Shown: positions 10,901-22,383 of the stretch, one piece after another
How the letters are laid out: the number at the start of each line of letters is the position of its first letter
Position numbering within the stretch: position 1 is the first letter of the stretch
Assembly: GCA_940671915.1 (NCBI GenBank)
Contig: CALNVZ010003432.1
Location: 5,476,201-5,540,200, forward strand
Source of the DNA: Paracentrotus lividus
Taxonomy: Eukaryota > Echinodermata > Echinoidea > Camarodonta > Echinidae
DNA length: 64,000 nt
Reading direction: 5' to 3'
Program-made: the position numbers and the translations under genes
Notes under the pieces: generated by a model
What the model was told of the DNA's origin: nothing
The model's input: only the letters and a program-made list of their open reading frames with translations
The model's database searches: none

Positions 10901-13900
10901 TCACGACTTGTGTGAAGGTATGTGTCCATAGCGGATATCAAGAAGTAGATTGCCATGACTGGGTGCATCTTTGTAGGACTCTTGCAAGGGCCTAGGTTGA
11001 CGGTTGGATCCCAATCAATATCGGCATGTTTGAAATCCCAGCGAGAACCTTGTAGGCGGTCATGGCAGGACAGTTTTACCCAAGGAGAGCTTCTAACCCA
11101 GGGAGCCATAGGGCCATTTGTAGTGAGGGTTGTAGAACACGCCTGAAATTACGGTCCCTACATCCGGAGAGCCTAAGCTTAGTCCATATAGTACTTCACA
11201 ATCGAGTTGTCGAATTCAGGAGAGAGAGACTGTTAGCAAAGAATTTCCGTCAACCGCAAGCAGGAACACCTTCCATGTCATCTTTCGGCTTTCGCCTATG
11301 TCGTAGAGATCAATATGTGAGTGAAACAGTTCGAGTTTCCCACCGTGTATAGAATCTTTTTCCCCACGTTTCATTCCAAATTATATGTCGCGGTGAGCGG
11401 AGGTTAATAAATTCGGATAGGGATTCAATTGTTACTTCTGAGACCTTGGACATTGATGACAAACAGCTCTTCAGTTTCCCTATTACGAGATTTGCTTACG
11501 ATCTACATGTAGTGGGAGTAGATCTACACTTTCACCACTCGTACTTCGTAGGAGAGGACATAGCACGTGGTGTCGATGAAGGGAGACTAAACCTATCCTC
11601 GAGACAGGAGGAAAAACGTTCTAGAACATTCAATGTCAGAGGTACGTGTCAAATAAGGATGATGCAAAATTGTTGCATACCAAGATAGCAAACCAACTGC
11701 GTTTTGATGCCTGCAGGGCTTCGTACGGATGGTGTGTGCATGTCAGACATTTAACATGTACCAATATCACAAGAATCACAGCATATACCACGTTGATTCC
11801 ATCTTACAGATTTCTTGCAGAGGCCACATGGGTACTTAATTGGCCACGGATTTATTTGAACATTTAGATATAGAGAGGGCAAGAAGAAGGATGCATGATG
11901 TGGTTTTGGCTTTGTCAATCTTCACAAATATCAGATTTGAAAGAGTTTCACTTTAGTAAGGTTGCTACGCTTAATACTGAGCACACATAAACTGTCGATT
12001 TGTGACTGAAGAAATAAGGAAAGTTCTTACTTGAGCTTTGAAAGTGTTGTCAGTGAGAGCATGAGTGAAAGAAGGGATGGAACTGGTTACTGTACTGGAT
12101 GAGAAGACATCCATTCTTGGTGGGAAGGAGGCTGGAAAGAGCAGCTATGAGTGCCAGGAGAAACACAGCTGGTGAAAAAGAAACCATGATGACCTGGTCC
12201 AAAAGATGCAAAAACAGAAGCAAAAATAATCTTGATGATATGAGTGGTTGTTAAAAATGGATTGCAGGTGGTTTAGGGAGAAAACTGTTCGGCAGAGTCA
12301 GGCTGTTTGAGGGGTTGTGGTGAGCAAAAATCAGGAGGGCTGTTACAGCTGGTTTAAGGAGTATGAAGCTGAAGGCCGATTACTGGTTGAGGGATACACA
12401 ATTATGGTTGATTATTCTGTTTTATCAAATATAATAGATGGTAATTAATTTTCAATATGTTTTTTTTTTTTCTTCAGTTGCGCCCACTTTCTCCACAGTT
12501 TCCCGACCAACTGCTGAAATAATGGGGTACAGCATTTTCAATGGCAAGCTCATGATTGGAGGGATCGGCAAAGATAACTATGTCCACCGTTGCTCACAAT
12601 CTACCTGCGACGGAGTGGACAATCCCTGGGGTTACTGTACATGGGGTTCATGGTATCAGACTGGAGGAAAGATTCCATTCACCTTGGGAGGGGTGCAGAA
12701 CAATCTGGCAATGAGCAGGAATGTCCATTTTGGGGTAGAGATCTTTGGAGTCCAAGATACAACTGGGCAGTGAGTATTAACATCCTTTATTAGGTAGGGT
12801 TCCTGACATTGAGTTGGTTTGAATAAGCCAAAGGGTATGTATAACAATGGGAGATTTGTGAAGGTTTAACCAAAATCTGTCAAAGGAAGACAAAGTTATG
12901 AATTGGTCTTATGTCATTCCATATCTAAAACAATCAACATTATCATTACATCGATCTTTACCCTTTGCGTCTTTGTGAAAATCTGCACTGAGTGTTAAAG
13001 CAGATTTAGCCCCCTCTGTTGCAGTGATAATATTTTCCTTGAAATAGGCCTTCCAAACGATAATTGTTTTATAGCTGTCAGAAAGATATGTACATTGTGC
13101 ATGTACGAGAATATTATCCTGAAAATTTCCTCCCCATCCGTGTCTGAAAAGTGTTTTCTTTAGAAAGAAAAATAGCTCATTTGCAGGGACCCCGAATCAT
13201 ACAATTTTTTTGTTCTATATGAAATTAAATCTAAAATTTGAAGGATTGTTTGTAGACAAAAAAAAAAAAATTTGTAGAATGGTTGAGAGTGTAAAAGGTA
13301 TGAAGTCTATATACATGTATTTAGTTTAATTGACCGGGTAATTCTTTGGGTCCATTGTCAATATTTTATGCTGCACTGAAGCAAAATTTAATTGGAGAGT
13401 TCATAAATCTAGTCTTGTTTATTTATTGATAATGGATGTAATTGCTATAAGGCCTCATCATAAAACATCATGACCTGAATAAAGAATAGAACTGTAAGGT
13501 CAAAACAATGTAAATGTTAATGTGCAAACACATTAAGATTGCCCTATTTACAATGAAAACCACAACAATCTAACCTTGTTTATGGCCCAAAGTCTTGTCA
13601 GTAGTTCAATGGAATTGTCATAGATATTAAAGTTTTCAAAGGGTCATCACACTTTAATAGCAGATAGCTGCTGCCACATTCATACATGTACTCACCAGAA
13701 CTTGGCCATTGCCAGATCCGTGTACCCCCACCCCACCCACCTTCCCCACCCCAAGAAATAGAATAAAATATGTTCGTATCCTGAAGGACATTTAATTTAT
13801 GACTTATTTTGTTGCAGAACAGAATCCAATACAGACATAATCGACCACATGTTTTCGATCTAGTTTATTAGTAGTAGTATTAGATAGTAATTTATCAGTA

Positions 13901-16900
13901 GTTTATTGTCATTGTCATTGTCATGGTTAGGTTATGGCAGGCCTGGCAGCTTGATAGAGATGCCTCGTGGAACACTTGGACCAAGATTCCACAGGACCTG
14001 ACTAGAGCAGCGCTGATCAATAATCCTTATATCCATGTCAATAATGGTGGTTGGTGGATGGCATATGGGCTTAATGCTACCAATCAGGTAATTCGGTAGA
14101 ATAAATACAGTCTACTGTATAAGTGGTTATTTTCAAGGTGGTTTTATTTTCGCAAATTTCGCGAGTTCATCTTTCCGAAAATTTCCACTTCAACATAAGG
14201 CTATTTATAGTTATGAAAAAATCACAAAAAACATAAAATTTTCGACTTGGGAATTTCCCAAATTAGTGCAAAATCGCGAAAATATCTGTATGAGAAATTA
14301 TTGGCTTATACAGTATTCCCATTATTCTCTTGGTCGTAATTTCAAACATACATGTATCTATGTGCCTGTGTGTGCAGCACTGATCAATAATCCTTATATC
14401 CATGTCAATATATAACATTGGTGGATGGAATATGGGCTTAATGCTACCAATCAGGTAATTCACTGAAGTGTTAGTAATACAGTCTATTCCCGTTATAAGG
14501 AGTGCAGATTCAACAAAATTTTGTTATAAAGATGGGTTATACTAGTTTTAGGATGTCTACAAAACAAAAATTTATTCACTAACTTGATTAATTTCCAGAT
14601 AACATGAAAGATTGGATCCTGAAATTAATAAAAGAGAAAAAAAAATCATAGTTTTATGAATGAGGTGAGAAAACTCCAGGTGAATTGACTTTGAACACAA
14701 ACTCATGTTTTTAAATCATTTTCGGCCTGAAGAGCGTGTATAAGAGGTCGTCTAGCTTCGTAATGGTATGCTTTATTTTTGTGAAGATGGTTTTACAAGA
14801 TGCATAAGACTTGAAAGTAAAATTTCAGTGAGTGGCGTGATTGGAAAATTTCTCGTCTCCGAAAATTTCGAGGAGAGTCCATAATGGCCCCCAGTTTATT
14901 TATTGTTAACGGCTTGATTCTCCCAGTTCCGTTTTGAAACATGTGTGCATGTACCTATGTGTCTGTGTGTTCAGTAGAAATAACAGGGTAGTTGGGTTGG
15001 TCCTGAGTACCTCGTTGTAATGGGAGTAGACTGTAGGGATAAAGTCAATGCGATGTGGCTACCGAAGAGGCTACCAATTTAATTAAATTCAGATGGAATC
15101 AATTCAATTCAATTCAATACCATTCCATTCCATTTTATTGTCCCCGCCGAACGAGTTCGAGCAGGGGACTATGAAACGGGCTCCGTACGTATGTGTGTGT
15201 GTGTGTCCGTCCGTCCGTCCATCCGTCCGTCCATCCGTCCGTCCGTCCGTGCGTCCGTATGTGACCAAAATCTTCAATTTGCTACTCCTTCGCCATTTTT
15301 CATCCGATTTCGATTCCGTTTGCTTTATATGATAGCACTAGGTGATGGCTACCGAACTTCTTCACAGAATTTTGACCTTTGACCTTTGACCCTGATTTTT
15401 GACCTATATTGTTAATTGGCTACAAAATGCTACTCCTTCGCCATTTTTCATCCGATTTCGATTCTGTTTGCTTTATATGATAGCACTAGGTGAGGGCTAC
15501 AAAACTTCCTCACGGAATTTTGACTTTTGACCCTTTGACCTTTGACCTTCATTTTTGACCTATATTGTTAATTGGCTACAAAATGCTACTCCTTCGCCAT
15601 TTTTCATCCGATTTCGAATCTGTTTGCTTTATATGATAGCACTAGGTGAGGGCTACAAAACTTCTTCACGGAATTTTGACTTTTGACCCCTTTGACCTTT
15701 GACCTTGATTTATACTTATATTGTACATTGCTACAAAATGCTACTCCTTCGCCATTTTTCATCCGATTTCGATTCTGTTTGCTTTATGATAGCACTAGGT
15801 GAGGCTACAAACTTCTTCATGGATTTTGACTTGACCCCTTTGACCTTTGACCTTCATTTTTGACCTATATTGTTAATTGGCTACAAAATGCTACTCCTTC
15901 GCCATTTTTCATCCGTTTCGAATCTGTTTGCTGTATATGATAGCACTAGGTGAGGGCTACAAAAACTTCTTCACAGAATTTTGACTTTTGACCCTTTGAC
16001 CTTTGACCTTGATTTATACTTATATTGTACATTGGCTACAAAATGCTACTCCTTCACCATTTTCTTCCGATTTCGATTCCGTTTGCTTTATGTGATAGCA
16101 CTAGGTGATGGCTACACAAATTTCTTCACAGAATTTTGACCTTTGACCTTTGACCTTGATTTTTTACCTATATTGTTAATTGGCTACAAAATGCTACTCC
16201 TTCGCCATTTTTCATCTGATTTCGATTCGTTTGCTTTATGTTGATAGCACTAGGTGAGGACTACAAAACTTCTTCACAGAATTTTGACTTTTGACCCCTT
16301 TGACCTTTGACCTTGACTTTGACCTATATTGTACATTGGCTACAAAATGCTACTTCCTCGCCATTACCCGGTTTTGATTCTGTTTGCCTACATGGATAGC
16401 ACTGATCGTGATATAATGGGAATTTTACATTATCGGCGGGGACATATATTACGCATCGCGTAATTTACTAATCCACTTGTTCCAATTGATTCTATTTCAT
16501 TCTAATAAATCCAATTGATTTCAATTCAATGTAATTCAAATTCAAATTTGTTTCTCTGTCTTTCAGGTTATAGTGATGGAACCAGCACGGTCACTCAATG
16601 CTACCCCTGATAGCGTAGCTTGGGCCAACAACCTGACAGCATCGTGGTCTGTGGCTGTTGATGAGGCTACCAATATGGACTGGATTGCTATATTTCCCTC
16701 CGGAGCAAGCAATGACCAATATGTCGACTATAGGTGAGTCTTAGAACAATTTGATCCTCATTTTTTTTAAAAAGCTTAAAATTTTATTGTCCGAAACCAT
16801 GGAAACAGAAAATCTTTTTGCCAATTGATTGTGGGCATGGCAGCCACTGAGCAGCCCAAGATCGAAGTTGCTCTATCCCTTTCTCGCTGAACGCCAACAG

Positions 16901-19294
16901 GGTAGCAGTAGTTCCCATCTTTAAACGTCTTTTGGTATGACACGGCCAAGGTTTGGAATCACGACTTCACGATTATGAGGTGGATGGTCTATCCATTGAG
17001 CCTGCACATCGTTTGGAGCTTCTTTTTTTTCAGTTTTATTTGTACAGTCTACTTTCACATCCAAGTATCATGAGCATGGATGCAATATGAATATGTTTTA
17101 ACAAGAAAACTTTCTCTACTATGGCTTCTTTCATTTGAAGCAACCTGAGCTATATTTCCAAGTCGTTTGTAAGTTACATTGTACAAATGACTTTATGAAA
17201 GATTTGGTAAAACACCCTCTGTTGTAGAGTTTTTTATTATCCTTTCATTTAAAATCCATTTTTATTGCAGGTATGTCCAAGGAGGTCTAAATCCTGACAA
17301 AAAAAAACAATCAGGGATTGTTTCTATGACATGACACCTACCTTATTGATTTTATGAAGTCAGATAACAAAATGTTTGTCTTTGATTGCAGGTATGTCCA
17401 AGGAGGTTTGAACCCTGGCAAAAACCCAGTAAGATCAGGGAATGTTTCTATGGCATCATACCTACCCAATGGATCTTATCAAGTCAGATACCTTGTCAAC
17501 AAGAAATATGTCAGCATCGTCAAGCAGGGTAGGTCAACAACTTCACCAGAAATTTTAAAGTTTTTCAATATTTTCAATAAATTTTCAAATTCTAATTGCC
17601 AAAAGAATAGAATTCAAAATATAGATCTTCCAACAACAAAGCCTGTAATTGACTACCTTTCAACATTGTTGTGGTCTTTTTGAAAATTCCTTTGCATTAG
17701 CATATTCAGTACCATGGAACTTTACCTATTGTTCTTGTCTTTTGGCTAAGATGAAACTCTAAAATAGAGTTTCTTGTTGATCGTGATAATCAGTGGTAAA
17801 TCACATCAAGCGTCAAGTATTCTCTAGTGCTAAAATCCTTACTCTCCTCTTGCCTTCTCATCTGGTTTACAGTCTTTTTCAGAACTTAACCAAGAAAATC
17901 TCCTTTACTCTAGTTTCTACTCTCTGTCTTGAATCTCTATTTCTACTCTCGTCAACTCTCCATTTTTGCTTTCCGAACTGTCCTTTTTGGGACTAAATGC
18001 AAGTTGAATTGTAAATCTAATTTAGAACATAAACTTATTATCATCACTGTTTTTTCTTGCAGGTGTAACATACTACAACGAATCCCATGCTACTGAACTA
18101 CTGCAGCTATACGAGGGTATCTTCACCGGTCTAGGAGTATTCAACAAGGGGATAGCAGAATGTGTCAACGAGAGCCTTCTGACGATAGAAAAGTTTGAAG
18201 CTGCATTTAAAGCCTTTGAGAATGCTGAGGTAAAGCTCAAATCAGATACAAAGCAGTTGACAGTCTCAAAATATGTCCCATGTGAAAAAAATTGTTAATG
18301 ATTAACAAGGGGTAATTGGTTGAGAGTACAATAAAAAAAAAAAGGACTGTGCAAACATTTGCCCATGTAGTATCAGTAATCTTTGCTATCAGAAATATTT
18401 TTGGTTTATGTGTTTGATGCTTCGTACTAGTATTTTGCTATTTATCAATTAAAACAAAAGAAACCATTAACTTTAGATCTTTATTCATTCTGCATTGATG
18501 TTAAAGGATTCCACATTGTTGAGAGTACAGTTCAATCTAGGTGTGACAAAATGCTTAAGTTCATGCCAAATACCGCTTCACAACAAAATCTATTTATATA
18601 TATATTTTTTAATACATAGGCACATGTGCACATTTTAGGACTAGGGGAATCGCCCTGTTATAATGAAATCTTGTATCTGTACTTGTTATAGGAGTAGACT
18701 GCAAAATGTTACATGAACCTTGTCTAGGAACTTTGTAGATGTGACGAAAGCTTCCTGTGACTGCCATGTCTCTTCTAAGAAATGACCAAAGCAGGTTTTT
18801 TAAATGTTAATTCAAAATGGCTTGAAGTAGACTTTTAACCAGTGAATAATCATTTTCTCATTTGGGTGATAATTCTGAAACATTTCCATCCCTTCCAGAT
18901 CTATGAAGGTCTCCAACTTCTTGGAACGGCCTTGCAGGATGTTGCTCTGACCTTGAGGACATGCGAAGAGATCTACATCGCTGAACAACTAGACCAGTTC
19001 ATCAAGGATCTCATAGAATGCACTGAGAGTGACTGTACCAAGTTTGCCATCGACCTCCTTGAAGAAATCATCATCCTTTATGAGAATGAGTATGAAATCT
19101 ATGGTGATATCAAGGGCGCGTCCAATAGTTTTAATCTCCTGGAGGCATATCAACAGGGTGGCCTTTGCATAGGCAGGTTGGTCAAGGCTTGTCTTGGTAT
19201 CGTGCCACCAGGTGCAAGGACAGGTGATACCAGCAGAGGAAAAGATATTAAAGTGATTGGGCTGGGTCATCTCAAGTGGAATAAGAATGATTAG
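4910..19294 (+). CDS. secreted WxxW beta-propeller (lectin-like) / SKICH-like / helical protein, nine exons, 679 aa
   Basis: Exons: 4910-5191, 8190-8412, 8862-9080, 12478-12769, 13931-14087, 16567-16733, 17392-17528, 18063-18229 and 18899-19294. All have GT/AG borders and phases that join without a break. Residues 1-21 ([21 protein letters not shown]) form a signal peptide. Residues about 25-391 carry repeated W-x-x-W motifs ([26 protein letters not shown]), as in PLL/fucose-lectin-type beta-propellers. Residues about 392-492 contain 'DWIAIF' and '[10 protein letters not shown]', resembling a SKICH-like sandwich. Residues about 493-679 are helical with six cysteines and acidic repeats. About ten N-glycosylation sequons (such as NAS, NLT, NGS, NES) support secretion. 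The first domain boundary falls exactly on a phase-0 intron. The start was chosen for the signal peptide and 'aagATGG' context. Function is unknown; extracellular glycan binding is inferred. The helical part may relate to a family I recall from ciliates, but I am not sure. Confidence 0.86.
5192..5620 (+). other. first part of intron 1, nothing recognised
   Basis: Intron 1 of the secreted-protein gene before the LINE remnant. AT-rich, with no exon-like or repeat structure that I can support. Confidence 0.5.
5620..8100 (+). mobile_element. broken LINE (CR1/Jockey-like), reverse-transcriptase part, in intron 1
   Basis: Plus-strand frames give reverse-transcriptase blocks in order: '[20 protein letters not shown]', '[15 protein letters not shown]', '[15 protein letters not shown]', then the '[10 protein letters not shown]' catalytic box near 6835, '[19 protein letters not shown]' after an insertion, and the 3' thumb '[17 protein letters not shown]'. 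Several frameshifts and stops are present, and the endonuclease half is missing or unrecognisable, so this is a 5'-truncated dead copy. It ends near 8100 in an 'aaagaaagaagaagg' tail. Clade is judged from motif style only. Confidence 0.85.
6859..7176. mobile_element. 318-bp insertion nested in the LINE, ATAA target duplication
   Basis: The LINE frame 'IYNTI' breaks after 'aacaccataa' and resumes at 'ataaagtctccgg', so a segment was inserted with ATAA on both sides (6855-6858 and 7177-7180). It is AT-rich, has no frame, and ends in 'ttcaataaag' followed by (caatt)n, reminiscent of a retrotransposed 3' end. The family is not recognised. Confidence 0.6.
9240..12400 (-). mobile_element. broken LINE with PHD finger, endonuclease and reverse transcriptase, in intron 3
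   Basis: Read on the minus strand, the order is: a zinc-finger start near 11850 ('[19 protein letters not shown]'), endonuclease pieces near 11050 ('[13 protein letters not shown]'), a linker near 10600 ('[18 protein letters not shown]'), reverse-transcriptase pieces near 10200 ('[16 protein letters not shown]') and the 3' thumb near 9700 ('[19 protein letters not shown]'). It ends close to an (AAG)n run at 9253-9272. The central catalytic part of the transcriptase is missing and many frameshifts are present. PHD-led open reading frames are known in several aquatic LINEs. Confidence 0.83.
12770..13930 (+). other. intron 4, nothing recognised
   Basis: Between exons 4 and 5. It contains a C-rich stretch near 13720 and 'ttgtcattgtcattgtcatgg' just before the acceptor. 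No repeat ends or exons could be supported. Confidence 0.5.
14115..14313. mobile_element. 199-bp TIR element flanked by TA
   Basis: The left end 'ctgtataagtggttatttt' pairs with the right end 'attattggcttatacag', with TA outside each end (14113-14114 and 14314-14315). Inner 'cgcaaatttcgcgag' and 'aaaatcgcgaaaat' also pair. It sits just downstream of exon 5 and has no coding content. Confidence 0.65.
14374..14454 (+). pseudogene. dead partial copy of exon 5
   Basis: The 3' half of exon 5 is repeated here: 'ctgatcaataatccttat' and 'gggcttaatgctaccaat' recur in order, including the donor 'caggtaatt'. Relative to the exon a short insertion in the middle introduces an in-frame stop ('aatatataa'), so inclusion would truncate the protein. 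It is a local duplication inside intron 5. Confidence 0.85.
14480..15033. mobile_element. 554-bp TA-flanked MITE, 'CAGTCTACTCC' family
   Basis: The ends 'cagtctattcccgttataa' and 'ttgtaatgggagtagactg' are inverted repeats, flanked by TA (14478-14479 and 15034-15035). A 177-bp member of the same family lies at 49581-49757, and a partial copy is visible around 18640-18702. Tc1/mariner-like by target site; no transposase. Confidence 0.75.
15140..16443. mobile_element. TIR element carrying about eight tandem 150-bp units rich in TGACCTTTGACC
   Basis: The termini 'gtccccgccga' (15140-15150) and 'tcggcggggac' (16433-16443) are exact inverted repeats. A (TCCG)n microsatellite follows the left end. 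Then come about eight units of 148-160 bp, each starting 'gctactccttcgccattttt' (15280, 15428, 15585, 15737, 15888, 16045, 16193, 16347). Every unit contains one or more 'tgacctttgacc' runs, a perfect DR1 arrangement of nuclear-receptor half sites read on the other strand. It lies in intron 5 with no coding frame. Confidence 0.8.
16770..17010 (-). mobile_element. tRNA-like SINE remnant, same family as 45660-45900
   Basis: On the minus strand this starts with a degenerate tRNA-like head: 'ggctcaatggataga' as box A, then 'cgtgattccaaacc' as a weak box B. A 'ggccgtgtcatacc' phrase follows, shared with the copy at 45660-45900. It lies in intron 6. Confidence 0.5.
17271..17357 (+). pseudogene. dead copy of exon 7 just upstream of exon 7
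   Basis: An acceptor 'ttgcag' is followed by 'gtatgtccaaggaggt', identical to the real exon start at 17392. Similarity continues through the region of exon 7 that encodes '[15 protein letters not shown]', but with a run of A and small changes that destroy the frame, and no usable donor follows. It is a 120-bp tandem duplication of acceptor plus exon. Confidence 0.85.
17529..18062 (+). other. intron 7, nothing recognised
   Basis: Pyrimidine-rich AT-rich intron between exons 7 and 8. The open frame at 17793-17996 has no family resemblance and no splice support. Confidence 0.5.
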
Positions 19295-20081
19295 ATTTTG
19301 AAGGAAGTGCAATGCTCAGTAAATTGCTATTTGGTCCAAGCCAACTTTGACTAATGCCCGTTTGGTCTCATCCCACATGGTCTAAAGGGTCTAAAGTGAT
19401 AAATGGTCGCTATTGTTATCATTTTCTATGAGCATTTATCATTTAATTATGGCTTTTAACATTCATTCCATCTCTAATGATGATTTTCTAATCATGTATT
19501 TTTCATCATTACCAAAACTCAAGATACTTTTCAAGTGTTTTTGATGAAGTTAAAAAAGATAAATTATCAATATTTTTATATGATTGGTGAACTAATAATA
19601 ATGTATTGGAGCAATATTTGCAGTACTAATTTATAATGTAAAATTTGGGCTTCCTGTTTACCGTTTATTTAATCAAATGTATTCGTCAAATTTTTGGATA
19701 TTTTTGTGTAACAGGTTCGTTAATTTGTTTACAACTATATTAAGAAAATATTATTATCTAATAATTGAAAAATATTATAAAATGATTATGAAGTACTAAT
19801 ATGTATCATCTAAATCCATTTCCAGTGTGTATTAGATCATGCTAACTGTACGATTGCTGACAATTATGTTATTGATTAATTTGTATTGTATTTTTGTTGT
19901 AAGTGATGACTTATAAGCTGAACAACCCTTTATGATACTGTCTGATATAAGTGTAATATTTTATTTATTTTATTTAACTTTGTTCTTATTACTGTTGGTA
20001 ATATTTATTTTTACTAGGGCTGTCTGTCTTCAAAAGACAAAACATAAAATTGCAATATTTCAAATACATCCCTATGTATTA

Positions 20082-21581
20082 AACCCAGCGCACACTATGC
20101 GATGCGATTGCACTAAGATCCGATTGCAACAAAATTGCGTAGTGTGCGCCAACCTGCAACACGCTGCAACTGCGATGCAATGAGTGATTTCACGTTCGGT
20201 GTTGGTGTTAGTGTTAGTGTTAGCAGAGTGAAATTCTGCTAAAATCGAGCTCAAAAACCGAGCTCAGATCATGAGAGTCGATACCGATATCAACACGCGC
20301 GGATCGATAGCCTAACACTGTCGTCTGAAGAAAAATGGCGTCGACGCAATTCGTAGCGAAGTACCGGTTTTGTTGTTTAAAACTGTTCGAATATACCTGA
20401 AGAAGGCACTAAAAAGTTAGAATCATACCAGTAAATCGAAAATTAATCCTTCTTCAAACCTCTCTTTGATACAAATTTACCTCGTGATGGATATTTTTTG
20501 ACGAAACAGTAAGTTTACAGTTCATATCTCGGGCAGTTTTTTTGCAAGCAGCAGGAAATGGAGCGTTACCTAGTTCACTTCAAAGCCAGGCCGGGCCGCG
20601 CAGCGCGTAGCCCCCAGACCCTATAATTTCGTACATCGGTTCAGATTAGCAGTGATTGATCATGCCTTTTGTTCCTAAAATATAGATTGAGAAGACATCC
20701 ATGTTGATGATATTTATTCCTTATACGATTTACTACGGAATACCTTATTTTATATTTTCTAATCATTTTTTCCAATGAATTTAGATGAAATTTCTTGGAC
20801 CCTTGTTAGGCTTGAAGAGTAAGTAGCCAATTTGTGAATCCATCTCGTTAACCCAAAAAGTAACCAATTTTGTAGGTCTCGAGGCGAGGCTTTGGTCTAA
20901 TATATTAATTGATTAATTATTCTGTAAAATAAAGTATAGTTTCTCTGCCACTGGACCCTCCACTGCCCTTATCATTCACAAGACAAACCAAACGTTGGCC
21001 AACACCAACACTAACACCGAGTGTGAAATGAACTTTTTCTTAATCCCTAGGGGTTTAGTGTTAGTCAATGGAAATTTGCACGTGAAATTTAACACCGGCT
21101 GCAGAGCTCGGTTCAGCAGACGACATTTGACACAAAATGAAACACCAGCAACCGGAAATACGTCAAAATTTAGAGGTCAACACCTAACACCGACTGATTT
21201 TATTTCCATTTCACGTTCGGTGTTAGATCAGACTTCTGCTCCAAAATAAACACTAACACCGATTATAACACCGAACGTGAAGTCACTCAATGTGTTGCAG
21301 AAAAATTGCAGACCAAATTTCAGACATTTGACATGTCAAATCTTCCTTCGATTTTCCTGCGATTTTGATAATTTCAGCCAATCAGATTTGCTAGAGATGG
21401 AGGTTGTATTACTGCGCACATGCGCATAAAAAAGGAGGTACCATGGAGATGCATCGCCTGTTGCAATGTGTGCGCTGGCCTACGATGCGATTGCACTGCG
21501 ATGCGATTGCACTGCGATGTGATTGGCAATTTGTTGCAATCGGATCTTAGTGCAATCGCATCGCATAGTGTGCGCTGGGCT
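20082..21581. mobile_element. outer TIR element (Harbinger-like), split by another element
   Basis: The left end 'aacccagcgcacactatgcg' pairs with the right end 'cgcatagtgtgcgctgggct' with one mismatch near the edge, and pairing continues over 'gattgcactaagatccgatt'. The flanks are TTA (20079-20081 and 21582-21584), the target type of PIF/Harbinger elements. Without the nested insertion it would be about 395 bp. The equivalent place in the paralogous flank (about 1268-1275) is empty, so the insertion post-dates the duplication. Confidence 0.75.
20183..21287. mobile_element. 1105-bp TIR element nested inside 20082-21581
   Basis: The ends 'agtgatttcacgttcggtgt' and 'acaccgaacgtgaagtcact' are inverted repeats with one mismatch. 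CAATG borders both sides (20178-20182 and 21288-21292), and removing the element restores a continuous 'gcgatgcaatgtgttgcag' in the outer element. Several internal 'aacaccaacactaacaccg' repeats are present. No transposase frame is seen. Confidence 0.75.
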
Positions 21582-22286
21582 TTAGGCTCGAATAGGAATA
21601 CAGACTGCTGAATGCAATATAGTTTCAGAAAAAAAGTTTCTTCAGAAATTGTGCACTGAGACCTTGGGGCTGTGTGTCAGTATATGTGTGATTTAAAAAA
21701 AAAACTAAAATTTAAAATTGCTTTTAGAAAAGATTAATAGCCAAGGTAAATAGTGGAACATATATGGCCTCCACAGCTCAGATTTAAAAGCCCCTACAAA
21801 GCTTTTAAACCCCTTTAATTGACAGAATCTTGACAACCTGTTTACAAACTGGAATAGGGGAATAGCTTTGTGCGGGAGAGTATTGTAATTAGAAAATTAA
21901 TTGATTAAAAAAGTTTTGATGAAAGCACTTATATCTGAAAAAAAAACACAAACAAAAATATAAACTCAAGCGCTTGTACTATGTATTGCAAAATCTGTTT
22001 ACTTAAAGTTTTATTAAGTGCAGTATTATTATCCATCATTTTAAGCAATCATGATTCAGCTAATTTACGCTTGGAATGTCTTGCTTGTATAATTATTTGT
22101 ACTTAACTGAATGGGCCGTACAGGGGGAAGTACAGAGGAATGCATATTAGCAATGAAATTGTGAATGTATCTGTCACTGAAACTTGTCATAAATGTCTAA
22201 TAAATATTATTGTGATAATCATTTTGAGCCCGGACTGTTGTTTATTTTATTGCATACAGGGCATCACCAAGATATTTGTAATTTAT

Positions 22287-22383
22287 GAATGATTTTACGA
22301 ACGACTGGTGATCAGTTCGTGTGCTAAATAGTTAAGCATATAAGCACCCAAGAACATGTACCAGTCGTTTGTACAGTCATTCC
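22287..22383. repeat. short inverted repeat (about 97 bp)
   Basis: 'gaatgattttacgaacgact' pairs imperfectly with 'agtcgtttgtacagtcattc'. A hairpin-forming remnant of a small TIR element within the duplicated flank; no target duplication could be fixed. Confidence 0.5.

Noticed and set aside
18989-19312. 107-codon minus-strand frame
   Set aside because: Antisense of exon 9 of the secreted-protein gene.
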